DNA of 15,475 nt from NCBI GenBank assembly GCA_035632955.1, contig DASQFU010000159.1:1-15475 (forward strand), read 5' to 3'. A program made the translations under genes and the position numbers. Below are positions 1-12,621 of the stretch, piece by piece. The notes beneath the pieces are model-generated. The model worked only from the letters and a program-made list of their open reading frames with translations, did no database searches and had not been told where the DNA came from. The stretch's first letter is position 1, and each line of letters opens with the position of its first letter. This stretch comes from DASQFU01 sp035632955 (GTDB lineage Bacteria > Eisenbacteria > RBG-16-71-46).

Positions 1-130
1 GCCGGGGGACAACGTGGACATGGAGATCGAGTTGATCACGCCGATCGCGATGGAGGATGGGCTGCGGTTCGCGATCCGCGAAGGGGGACGAACGGTGGGC
101 GCCGGCGTCGTCGCCACGATCGTCGCCTAA
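1..130 (+). CDS. tuf: Elongation factor Tu, C-terminal end (partial, 5' truncated by window)
   Basis: Only the last 42 codons are present, reading in the frame that begins at base 2 and ending at TAA 128–130. EF-Tu delivers aminoacyl-tRNA to the ribosomal A site as a GTP-dependent ternary complex in the cytoplasm. The visible part is the end of β-barrel domain 3. It contains the family-typical stretches 'PGDNVDMEIELITPIAMEDG' and 'LRFAIREGGRTVGAGVVA', which match the known EF-Tu C-terminus nearly residue for residue. The stop codon is followed at once by GGAG (131–134), the Shine-Dalgarno of rpmG, so tuf and rpmG are probably co-transcribed. A second tuf begins at 15370. This piece cannot be compared with it, because the two visible fragments come from opposite ends of the gene. 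Confidence 0.97.
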   Translation, partial: PGDNVDMEIELITPIAMEDGLRFAIREGGRTVGAGVVATIVA

Positions 131-142
131 GGAGTCTCGACA

Positions 143-292
143 ATGCGCGATCAAGTGACTTTGGCCTGCGGCGTATGCAAGCGCCGCAACTACATCACGA
201 CCAAGAACAAGCGCCTGCATCCCGATCGGATGGAATCGAAGAAGTTCTGTCCGTCGTGCCGCAAGCACACCGACCACAAGGAGACTCGGTAG
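143..292 (+). CDS. rpmG: 50S ribosomal protein L33, zinc-binding form
   Basis: This 49-residue protein is a small component of the 50S subunit near the E site. The sequence starts MRDQVTLACGVCKRRNYIT and has two CxxC pairs, Cys9/Cys12 and Cys36/Cys39. These form the zinc ribbon of the C+ (zinc-dependent) L33 class. The length is normal for the family. The ATG at 143 is preceded by GGAG at 131–134, about eight bases upstream, right after the tuf stop. The stop TAG (290–292) is separated from the tRNA-Trp gene by a single base, so the mature 3' end of the rpmG mRNA must be made by tRNA processing. A C+ L33 implies a zinc requirement; whether the genome also has a C- paralogue cannot be seen here. 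Confidence 0.97.
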   Translation: MRDQVTLACGVCKRRNYITTKNKRLHPDRMESKKFCPSCRKHTDHKETR

Positions 293-293
293 C

Positions 294-371
294 AGGCCTG
301 TAGCTCAGTCCGGTTAGAGCACCGGTCTCCAAAACCGGGTGTCGGGGGTTCAAATCCCTCCAGGCCTGCCA
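294..371 (+). tRNA. tRNA-Trp (anticodon CCA), 3' CCA encoded
   Basis: A complete cloverleaf can be drawn. The acceptor strands AGGCCTG (294–300) and CAGGCCT (361–367) pair in all seven positions, followed by discriminator G368 and an encoded CCA (369–371). The D stem is GCTC/GAGC (303–306 and 317–320). The anticodon stem CCGGT/ACCGG (322–326 and 334–338) encloses the loop CTCCAAA, giving anticodon CCA at 329–331, which reads UGG (Trp). The T arm is GGGGG/CCCTC with loop TTCAAAT and one G·U pair. G as discriminator is normal for bacterial tRNA-Trp. The gene sits inside the rpmG–secE transcript, a placement known for trnW in many bacteria, so RNase P and 3' processing would also cut the polycistronic mRNA here. 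Confidence 0.97.
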
Positions 372-377
372 CTCCTC

Positions 378-398
378 GCGGCGACCGCCAATCGCCGC
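378..398 (+). other. Hairpin downstream of tRNA-Trp, before secE
   Basis: GCGGCGA (378–384) and TCGCCGC (392–398) form a perfect 7-bp stem around the loop CCGCCAA. No T-run follows, so it is not a standard intrinsic terminator. It lies seven bases after the tRNA CCA end and 38 bases before the secE start. It could protect the new 5' end of the secE–nusG mRNA after tRNA excision, or act as a processing site. The stem is seen in the sequence; the function is inference. Confidence 0.4.
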
Positions 399-436
399 CG
401 GGATCGAGAGGCTCGGACGCCAGAAGAGGTGAACGC

Positions 437-628
437 ATGGCGTGGACGCAACGGGTCCGCGAGTTCGTCAAAGACGTTCGAGTCGAGTCGACCAAGGTCA
501 GCTGGCCGACGCGCACCGAGCTGCGCGATTCGACCATCGTCGTGATCGTGACGGTGGCGATCGTCGCGGTGTTCATCGGCCTCGTCGACCGCATTCTGAG
601 CGCCGGCGTCGGGTTGTTGTTCCGATGA
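437..628 (+). CDS. secE: Preprotein translocase subunit SecE
   Basis: This 63-residue protein is the short, single-span form of SecE found in most bacteria (E. coli has a three-span version). SecE clamps the two halves of the SecY channel in the inner membrane and is essential for protein export. Residues 1–31 form an amphipathic cytoplasmic segment containing the family motif 'STKVSWPTRTELRDST' (SWPT at 22–25). Residues about 33–57 form one hydrophobic transmembrane helix rich in V, I and A. The ATG at 437 follows AGAGGTG. The stop codon TGA (626–628) overlaps the proposed nusG ATG (625–627) in an ATGA junction, suggesting translational coupling of the secE–nusG pair. Confidence 0.95.
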   Translation: MAWTQRVREFVKDVRVESTKVSWPTRTELRDSTIVVIVTVAIVAVFIGLVDRILSAGVGLLFR

Positions 629-1218
629 CCGGGGGTCGGACGGCCGGGACGTCGCCCGAGGTGGCCGGGGGCGAGAGCGTGGAAGGCAACGTGAAGAAGT
701 GGTACGTGATCCACACGTATTCGGGTCACGAGAACAAGGTGAAGACGAATCTCGAGAAGGCGATTCACGCCGCAGGCCTCGACGAGCATTTCGGCCAGAT
801 CCTGGTGGCGACCGAGGATTTCGCCGAGATGAAGGACGGCAAGCGCAAGATCTCGAAGCGCAAGACCTTCCCCTCGTACGTGATGATCGAGATGGACCTG
901 AACAACGATACGCGTCACCTGGTGCAGAACGTGCCCGGCGTCACCCGCTTCATCGGCTCCGGGCAGAGCGCGGTCGCGCTCAAGGAGAACGAGGTCCGGC
1001 GGATCCTGGGCCAGATGGAAGCCACCAAGAGCAAGCCGGTGCCGACCGTCTCGTTCCGGATCGGCGACCACGTGCGCGTCGTGGATGGGCCGTTCAGCGC
1101 CTTCTCGGGCGTCGTCGACGAAGTGAACAACGAGCGCGGGAAGGTCAAGGTGATGGTGAGCATCTTCGGTCGCGCCACGCCCGTGGAGCTGGATTTCCTG
1201 CAGGTGCAGCCGGTCTAG
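625..1218 (+). CDS. nusG: Transcription termination/antitermination factor NusG
   Basis: NusG binds the RNA polymerase clamp to promote processive elongation, and contacts Rho or ribosomal protein S10 through its C-terminal domain. The NGN domain starts at 'VKKWYVIHTYSGHENKVK' and runs through 'KTFPSYVMIEMDL' and 'NVPGVTRFIG'. The KOW domain is 'FRIGDHVRVVDGPFSAFSG' followed by 'IFGRATPVELDF'. The start is uncertain. ATG 625 overlaps the secE stop (ATGA) and gives 197 residues with a 22-residue, Gly/Glu-rich, poorly conserved leader. GTG 691, with GGAAGG at 681–686, gives 175 residues beginning at the conserved core; GTG 679 is also possible. I list the coupled ATG, but 691 is a serious alternative. 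It is 26 bases upstream of rplK. Confidence 0.93.
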   Translation: MTGGRTAGTSPEVAGGESVEGNVKKWYVIHTYSGHENKVKTNLEKAIHAAGLDEHFGQILVATEDFAEMKDGKRKISKRKTFPSYVMIEMDLNNDTRHLVQNVPGVTRFIGSGQSAVALKENEVRRILGQMEATKSKPVPTVSFRIGDHVRVVDGPFSAFSGVVDEVNNERGKVKVMVSIFGRATPVELDFLQVQPV

Positions 1219-1244
1219 GGCGAGACCGGGAAGCGAGGAGTCGA

Positions 1245-1670
1245 ATGGCCAAACCGGTTCAGGCGATGGTGAAGCTGCAGTGCAACGCGGGCAATGCGAC
1301 GCCCGCGCCGCCCGTGGGCCCGGCGCTCGGGCAGCACGGCATCAACATCATGGAGTTCTGCAAGCAGTTCAATGCCCGCACGCAGCATCAGACCGGACTC
1401 GTGATCCCGGTGGTCATCACGATCTACGGGGACCGGTCGTTCACGTTCATTACGAAGACGCCGCCGGCGGCGATCCTGCTCAAGCGCGCGGCCGGTCTGG
1501 CGAAGGGTTCCGGGGTGCCGAACCGCAACAAGGTCGGCTCGGTGAAGCGTAATCAGGTGCGCGAGATCGCCGAGCTCAAGGCTCCGGATTTGAACTCCGC
1601 GTCGGTCGAAGCGGCCGAGCGGATGGTGATGGGCACCGCCCGCAGCATGGGTATCGAGATCACCGACTAA
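1245..1670 (+). CDS. rplK: 50S ribosomal protein L11
   Basis: L11 binds the GTPase-associated 23S rRNA region and contributes to elongation-factor function, RelA activation and thiostrepton sensitivity. The 141-residue product has the usual length. The N-terminal domain reads MAKPVQAMVKLQCNAGNATP then APPVGPALGQHGINIMEF, with the proline-rich segment that contacts thiostrepton. The C-terminal RNA-binding domain carries 'KGSGVPNRNKVGSV' and 'GTARSMGIEI'. ATG 1245 is preceded by GAGGAG (1235–1240). The gene is not followed directly by rplA as in most bacteria: a 67-codon gene and a 186-base non-coding stretch intervene. Confidence 0.98.
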   Translation: MAKPVQAMVKLQCNAGNATPAPPVGPALGQHGINIMEFCKQFNARTQHQTGLVIPVVITIYGDRSFTFITKTPPAAILLKRAAGLAKGSGVPNRNKVGSVKRNQVREIAELKAPDLNSASVEAAERMVMGTARSMGIEITD

Positions 1671-1685
1671 AGGGGAAGGAACCGA

Positions 1686-1889
1686 ATGGTTCGCCTGGAC
1701 AAGGAAGACGCAGAGCTGCTGTTGAAGGGCAAGACGCCGCGCGAGGTCTACGAGATCGTGCGCGAGCGTGTGTCCCGGGCCCCGGGTGCGAGCATCAACG
1801 ACTTCATCGAGACGATCGAATGGGTCGTGAAGGAAGGCTACGCCACCGAGGCCGAGCTCGACGCCGTCGAGGAAGAAGAAAGCCGCTAG
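1686..1889 (+). CDS. Uncharacterised small acidic protein between rplK and rplA
   Basis: I do not recognise this 67-residue protein. It looks like a real gene. A strong purine-rich Shine-Dalgarno (AAGGGGAAGGA, 1670–1680) lies just upstream of ATG 1686. Third codon positions are overwhelmingly G or C, like the neighbours, and the spacing after rplK (15 bases) is operon-like. The product is charged and soluble, with no Cys, signal peptide or membrane segment. It begins MVRLDKEDAELLLKGKTPRE, has a helix-prone middle with Arg residues, then 'INDFIETIEWVVKEGYATEA', and ends in an acidic tail (EEEESR). By residue pattern it should be mostly α-helical. Position suggests co-expression with L11 and L1, but no function can be read from the sequence. 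No reading frame of comparable quality overlaps it. Confidence 0.75.
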   Translation: MVRLDKEDAELLLKGKTPREVYEIVRERVSRAPGASINDFIETIEWVVKEGYATEAELDAVEEEESR

Positions 1890-1921
1890 CAGCGCCAGGT
1901 CCGTGCGAACGGATCGGGACG

Positions 1922-1977
1922 CCGGAGGCGACGGTGGAGGGGCCCGCACGGTCGATCGTGCCGGACCGTCCAGCCGG
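1922..1977 (+). other. Structured non-coding stretch upstream of rplA
   Basis: Between the small gene and rplA lies 186 bases (1890–2075) without a convincing gene. Its first half can fold. GACGGT (1930–1935) pairs with ACCGTC (1965–1970). Inside, GCACG (1946–1950) pairs with CGTGC (1957–1961) around a six-base loop. CCGG (1922–1925) can pair with CCGG (1974–1977) outside. There is no T-run, so termination is not indicated, and I see no good -35/-10 pair. It may be a leader domain accompanying the L1-like site at 2028–2066. The pairings are seen; the biological role is inference, and chance pairing is a real possibility in G+C-rich DNA. Confidence 0.3.
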
Positions 1978-2027
1978 AGCCATGGCGGGTGCACTCGGCC
2001 TGGATCGGTGTCGCGAGAACACCAACG

Positions 2028-2071
2028 CGTGGGAGTGGCGAATGCGATCGCCACGTTTGCACCACGGGAGG
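2028..2071 (+). promoter_or_regulatory. Putative L1-binding autoregulatory hairpin overlapping the rplA Shine-Dalgarno
   Basis: CGTGG (2028–2032) pairs with CCACG (2062–2066). A two-base bulge side GA (2033–2034) faces GTTTGCA (2055–2061). Above it GTGGCGA (2035–2041) pairs perfectly with TCGCCAC (2048–2054) around the loop ATGCGA. This two-helix, asymmetric-loop shape with GUGGGA on the 5' strand and CCAC closing the 3' strand matches the L1 site of 23S rRNA domain V as I recall it (GGUGGGAGGCU on one side, CCACC on the other). The last paired base, G2066, is the first base of the Shine-Dalgarno GGGAGG (2066–2071), so L1 binding could block translation of rplA. L1 feedback on its own mRNA is established in E. 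coli and archaea; its use here is inference. Confidence 0.55.
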
Positions 2072-2075
2072 ATGC

Positions 2076-2783
2076 ATGAAGTACGGCAAGCGGTATCGTG
2101 CGGCCGCGGAACTGACGCTCAAGGCCGGCAACGTCCAGGATCTGGGCGAAGCCGTGCGGCTCGTCAAGCAGACCGCGGGCGCGAAGTTCGACGAGACGAT
2201 CGTGCTCTCGTCGCATTTGGGTGTGGACCCCCGCCATTCGGACCAGCTCGTGCGCGGCACCGTGGTGCTGCCGCACGGGACCGGCAAGAGCCTGCGGGTG
2301 CTGGTGCTGTGCAAGGGTGAGAAGGAGAAGGAAGCCCAGGCGGCGGGCGCCGACTACGTCGGCGCCGACGAGTTCATCAAGAAGATCCAGGACGGCTGGC
2401 TCGAGGTCGACGCGATCGTGGCCACCCCGGACCTGATGGGCGAAGTCGGCAAACTCGGCCGCGTGCTCGGGCCCCGCGGACTGATGCCGAATCCCAAGAG
2501 TGGCACCGTGACCTTCGAGGTCGCGAAGGCGGTGCGGGAGCTCAAGGCTGGCAAGATCGAGTTCCGTGTGGACAAGGGCGCCAACGTCCACGCGCCGGTC
2601 GGCAAGGCGTCGTTCAGCGAGGAAAAACTGCGGGAGAACATGGCGGCCTTTTTACGCGAGCTGCTGCGGGCGAAGCCGGCAGCCACCAAAGGCACGTTCA
2701 TCCGCAGCCTGACCCTGAGCGCCACGATGGGTCCCGGCATCACCCTCGACCCGGCGGCCGTCACCGCCGGACTCGCCGCTTAG
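2076..2783 (+). CDS. rplA: 50S ribosomal protein L1
   Basis: L1 forms the mobile stalk that guides deacylated tRNA out of the E site; in several organisms it represses its own mRNA. The product has 235 residues, normal length. It starts MKYGKRYRAAAEL and carries 'SSHLGVDPRHSDQLVRGTVV', 'LPHGTGKSLRVLVLCKG', and the family signature 'GKLGRVLGPRGLMPNPKSGT'. The reading frame is open upstream to 1989. ATG 2076 is chosen because it has GGGAGG (2066–2071) four bases before it and because the family begins at this point. It follows the L1-like hairpin and is separated from rplJ by only eight bases. Confidence 0.98.
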   Translation: MKYGKRYRAAAELTLKAGNVQDLGEAVRLVKQTAGAKFDETIVLSSHLGVDPRHSDQLVRGTVVLPHGTGKSLRVLVLCKGEKEKEAQAAGADYVGADEFIKKIQDGWLEVDAIVATPDLMGEVGKLGRVLGPRGLMPNPKSGTVTFEVAKAVRELKAGKIEFRVDKGANVHAPVGKASFSEEKLRENMAAFLRELLRAKPAATKGTFIRSLTLSATMGPGITLDPAAVTAGLAA

Positions 2784-2791
2784 GAGACCCG

Positions 2792-3316
2792 ATGCCGACT
2801 CCGGAGAAGGAACAGATCCTGCGCGACACGACCGAGCGGTTGCGCGATGTGCGAGGCGTGTACTTGGCCGACTTCACCGGCATGACCGTGGCCAAGTTGT
2901 CCGCGCTGCGCAAGCAGTGCCGCGAGCAGCAGATCCAGTTCCGGGTGATCAAGAATACACTGCTCAAGCGCGCGTTCAACGAGCGCGGCATCGACCAGCT
3001 CGACCCCTTCCTCGAGGGTCCGACCGGGGTCGTGTTCAGCCCGGTCAACGAGATGGCTCCGGCCAAGGTGCTCGCGGACTTCGCGAAGGAGCACGAGCGG
3101 CCGCGCATCAAGGCGGCCGTCGTCGACGGCCGCCTCTACGACGACCGGGCGGTGGCGCTGCTGGCGGCGCTGCCGAGCCGCGAAGTGCTGCTCGCGCAGT
3201 TGCTGGGCACCTTCATCGCGCCGATGACGCACTTCCTCGCGGCGCTGGAGTCGACGCTCGCGCTGCCGGCGGTGATGGCGGACGTTTTGGAAAGGGAGAA
3301 GCAGAAGGCGTCCTGA
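2792..3316 (+). CDS. rplJ: 50S ribosomal protein L10
   Basis: L10 anchors the L7/L12 dimers to 23S rRNA at the base of the stalk. The 174-residue product has the family layout. An N-terminal RNA-binding domain contains 'GVYLADFTGMTVAKLSALRK', 'QFRVIKNTLLKRAF' and 'LEGPTGVVFS'. A long C-terminal helix (about residues 130–170, 'REVLLAQLLGTFIAPMTHF' onward) is where L7/L12 dimers dock. ATG 2792 follows GGAGA (2783–2787), which overlaps the last base of the rplA stop. An 89-base gap with a stable stem separates it from rplL. Confidence 0.97.
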   Translation: MPTPEKEQILRDTTERLRDVRGVYLADFTGMTVAKLSALRKQCREQQIQFRVIKNTLLKRAFNERGIDQLDPFLEGPTGVVFSPVNEMAPAKVLADFAKEHERPRIKAAVVDGRLYDDRAVALLAALPSREVLLAQLLGTFIAPMTHFLAALESTLALPAVMADVLEREKQKAS

Positions 3317-3324
3317 TCGAATTC

Positions 3325-3369
3325 GCCCGGGCGGCCAGACCCGCCTGCGGCCACGGTGGAAACCCGGGC
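3325..3369 (+). other. Stem-loop in the rplJ–rplL gap
   Basis: GCCCGGG (3325–3331) pairs perfectly with CCCGGGC (3363–3369), closing a 31-base loop. That loop can hold a small internal stem, GGCC (3333–3336) with GGCC (3349–3352). No T-run follows. The structure ends about 20 bases before AAAGGAG, the rplL Shine-Dalgarno. L7/L12 is needed in four to six copies per L10, so independent translation or a stabilising structure at this junction would make sense. Only the pairing is seen. Confidence 0.35.
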
Positions 3370-3405
3370 CTCGCGGCCCACGCGACACAAAGGAGAACGC
3401 ACACC

Positions 3406-3783
3406 ATGTCCAGCGCAATCGACCAGGTGCTCGACCTCATCGGCAACATGACGGTGCTCGAGCTTTCGGAGTTGAAGAAGAAGTACGAGGACAAGTTCGG
3501 CGTCGTGGCCGCGGCGCCGATGATGGCGATGCCGATGGGCGGCGGCGGCGCCGCGGCGGTGGTCGAGGAGAAGACCGAGTTCGACGTGGTGCTGACCGGC
3601 GCCGGCGACAAGAAGATTCAGGTCATCAAGGTGGTGCGCGAGCTGACCGGGCTCGGGCTCAAGGAAGCCAAGGATCTGGTGGACGGCGCGCCGAAGCCGG
3701 TGAAGGAGAAGGTGTCGAAGGCCGAGGCCGCAGACGTCAAGGCAAAGCTCGAAGAGCAGGGCGCGTCTGTCGAGATCAAGTAA
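3406..3783 (+). CDS. rplL: 50S ribosomal protein L7/L12
   Basis: L7/L12 is the multicopy stalk protein that recruits and stimulates the translational GTPases. The 125-residue product has the standard three parts. The N-terminal dimerisation domain is 'AIDQVLDLIGNMTVLELSEL' followed by KKKYEDKFGV. A flexible hinge (about residues 35–55) is rich in Ala, Met and Gly (PMMAMPMGGGGAAAV). The C-terminal factor-binding domain contains 'KIQVIKVVRELTGLGLKEAK' and 'DLVDGAPKPVKE'. ATG 3406 follows AAAGGAG. The gene ends at TAA 3781–3783, about 96 bases before the preferred rpoB start. Confidence 0.98.
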   Translation: MSSAIDQVLDLIGNMTVLELSELKKKYEDKFGVVAAAPMMAMPMGGGGAAAVVEEKTEFDVVLTGAGDKKIQVIKVVRELTGLGLKEAKDLVDGAPKPVKEKVSKAEAADVKAKLEEQGASVEIK

Positions 3784-3786
3784 CGC

Positions 3787-3838
3787 TCTCGCACCCAGCG
3801 AGAATCGGGCCCCGCGCGGCCGAAACGCAGCCGCGGGG
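3787..3838 (+). other. Tandem hairpins in the rplL–rpoB gap
   Basis: The first stem is TCTCGC (3787–3792) with GCGAGA (3798–3803) around the loop ACCCA. The second is a larger G+C-rich stem: CCCCGC (3810–3815) with GCGGGG (3833–3838), continued after a two-base bulge by GGC/GCC (3818–3820 and 3830–3832). No T-run follows. In E. coli the rplL–rpoB gap holds a partial terminator and an RNase III site that lower rpoBC expression relative to the ribosomal genes. A similar role here is plausible from position but is inference. Confidence 0.45.
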
Positions 3839-3879
3839 GTCACCGTGCTTCCCCTGAGTTGGAGAAAGGCGGGAAGGCT

Positions 3880-7749
<3,870 letters not shown>

Positions 7750-7758
7750 GCCGCTGAC

Positions 7759-7794
7759 GACGCGCCCCCGGGCGGCCGCGCAAGTCCGGGCGTC
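7759..7794 (+). other. Hairpin in the rpoB–rpoC gap
   Basis: GACGC (7759–7763) and CC (7765–7766) pair with GG (7788–7789) and GCGTC (7790–7794), leaving G7764 bulged. An alternative stem, GCGCCC (7762–7767) with GGGCGC (7795–7800), competes. No T-run follows. The 69-base gap ends with AAGGAG (7807–7812), the rpoC Shine-Dalgarno. It may affect mRNA processing or β/β' balance; only the pairing is visible. Confidence 0.3.
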
Positions 7795-7818
7795 GGGCGC
7801 AGACCTAAGGAGAAGCGA

Positions 7819-12032
<4,214 letters not shown>

Positions 12033-12036
<4 letters not shown>

Positions 12037-12061
12037 CACCGATAGGGCAGACACTTAGAGT
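12033..12061 (+). promoter_or_regulatory. Sigma70-type promoter for the str operon (rpsL-rpsG-fusA-tuf)
   Basis: A perfect -35 hexamer TTGACA (12033–12038) is followed after exactly 17 bases by TAGAGT (12056–12061), which matches four of six positions of the -10 consensus. Transcription would start near 12068. The -35 box overlaps the rpoC stop codon. Placement at the start of the 124-base rpoC–rpsL gap is what an operon-internal promoter for the str genes would need. Use of this promoter is inferred from sequence only. Confidence 0.6.
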
Positions 12062-12063
12062 GC

Positions 12064-12134
12064 CCGGTCTGCGCGGCAACGGCGCATGTTTTTCCTTCGC
12101 GGATGCCGTGGCCTGCCTGACCGCGCAAGCCCGG
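12064..12134 (+). promoter_or_regulatory. Structured 5' leader of rpsL
   Basis: Just after the predicted promoter the RNA can fold into one long arm. CCGG (12064–12067) pairs with CCGG (12131–12134), TGCGCGG (12070–12076) with CCGCGCA (12121–12127), ACG (12079–12081) with CGT (12107–12109), and GCAT (12084–12087) with ATGC (12103–12106), leaving a T-rich apical loop. The 7-bp TGCGCGG/CCGCGCA match is perfect. The arm ends 15 bases before the rpsL Shine-Dalgarno (GGAGG, 12150–12154). It excludes the smaller terminator-like hairpin at 12070–12086. A regulatory role is inference. Confidence 0.4.
12070..12093 (+). terminator. Weak intrinsic-terminator-like hairpin after rpoC
   Basis: TGCGC (12070–12074) pairs with GCGCA (12082–12086) around the loop GGCAACG, followed by TG and then TTTTT (12089–12093). 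This has the form of an intrinsic terminator, but the stem is only 5 bp. It lies downstream of both rpoC and the predicted str promoter, so it could partly end rpoBC transcripts or attenuate the new one. The competing long arm (12064–12134) uses the same 5' strand. Confidence 0.3.
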
Positions 12135-12160
12135 ATTCGACATATGGTTGGAGGTTTTTG

Positions 12161-12529
12161 GTGCCGACCCTGAGCCAGCTCGTCCGCCATGGGCGGCGGC
12201 GGGTGAAGAGCAAAACCGGCGCGCCCGCATTGAAGGCGTGCCCACAGAAGCGCGGCGTGTGCACTCGCGTGTACACGACCACGCCGAAGAAGCCGAACTC
12301 GGCCCTCCGCAAGGTGGCCCGCGTGCGGCTGACGAACGGGATGGAAGTCACCTGCTACATCCCGGGCGAGGGGCACAACCTTCAGGAGCACTCGATCGTG
12401 CTCATCCGTGGAGGTCGTGTGAAAGACCTTCCCGGAGTTCGCTATCACATCGTGCGCGGGACGTTGGACGCGAGCGGCGTGAGCGGGCGCAAGCAGAGCC
12501 GATCCAAGTACGGCACCAAGTCGAAGTAG
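12161..12529 (+). CDS. rpsL: 30S ribosomal protein S12
   Basis: S12 sits at the decoding centre and controls accuracy. The 122-residue product starts at GTG 12161, six bases after GGAGG (12150–12154). The frame is open upstream to ATG 12086, but the family begins MPTLSQLVRHGRR, so that upstream start is rejected. Conserved loops are intact: 'VYTTTPKKPNSALRKVARVR' with Lys43, and 'LIRGGRVKDLPGVRYH' with Lys88 and Asp89 (the residue methylthiolated in some bacteria). Both lysines at the classic streptomycin-resistance positions are wild type. Cys27 and Cys34 are present in 'KACPQKRGVC'. It heads the str operon. Confidence 0.98.
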   Translation: MPTLSQLVRHGRRRVKSKTGAPALKACPQKRGVCTRVYTTTPKKPNSALRKVARVRLTNGMEVTCYIPGEGHNLQEHSIVLIRGGRVKDLPGVRYHIVRGTLDASGVSGRKQSRSKYGTKSK

Positions 12530-12531
12530 GG

Positions 12532-12600
12532 CGGCGCGCCCGGGCGGGGCGCGCCGGGAACGAGACGATGTCCGAACGGCGCACGCGCGCCGCGAACGGA
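12532..12600 (+). promoter_or_regulatory. Two strong tandem hairpins in the rpsL–rpsG gap
   Basis: Hairpin 1 has a perfect 9-bp all-G/C stem, CGGCGCGCC (12532–12540) with GGCGCGCCG (12548–12556), and loop CGGGCGG. Hairpin 2 is CGGCGC (12577–12582) with GCGCCG (12587–12592) around the tetraloop ACGC; TCCG (12571–12574) and CGGA (12597–12600) can pair outside it, directly before TTTT (12601–12604). In E. coli, protein S7 represses its own synthesis by binding the rpsL–rpsG gap. These stems occupy the equivalent place, just before the rpsG Shine-Dalgarno. Hairpin 2 plus TTTT could also act as a weak terminator. The roles are inferred. Confidence 0.45.
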
Positions 12601-12621
12601 TTTTGACGGAGAGGAAGTCGG

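Noticed and set aside
699..1244. Frame open from 699 that runs into rplK, suggesting a longer rplK or a fused protein
   Set aside because: The part before 1245 is an out-of-frame reading of nusG (Arg/Gly-rich). The L11 family start and Shine-Dalgarno place the true start at 1245.
1989..2075. Upstream extension of rplA (ATG 1989)
   Set aside because: The 29 extra residues are not L1-like, they read through the L1-site-like hairpin, and GGGAGG with ATG 2076 fits the family start.
1820..2320. 166-codon + strand frame spanning the gap between the small gene and rplA
   Set aside because: Its translation is Arg/Gly/Ala-rich, it overlaps two better genes in other frames, and it has no ribosome-binding site; it is a composition artefact.
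12086..12160. Upstream extension of rpsL (ATG 12086)
   Set aside because: S12 begins MPT…; the upstream codons lie in the structured leader and there is no Shine-Dalgarno before 12086, whereas GGAGG precedes GTG 12161.
12533..12555. Two copies of the 8-base palindrome GGCGCGCC as possible operator or rearrangement sites
   Set aside because: They are more simply the two arms of one hairpin; there is no spacing or context typical of a protein operator.
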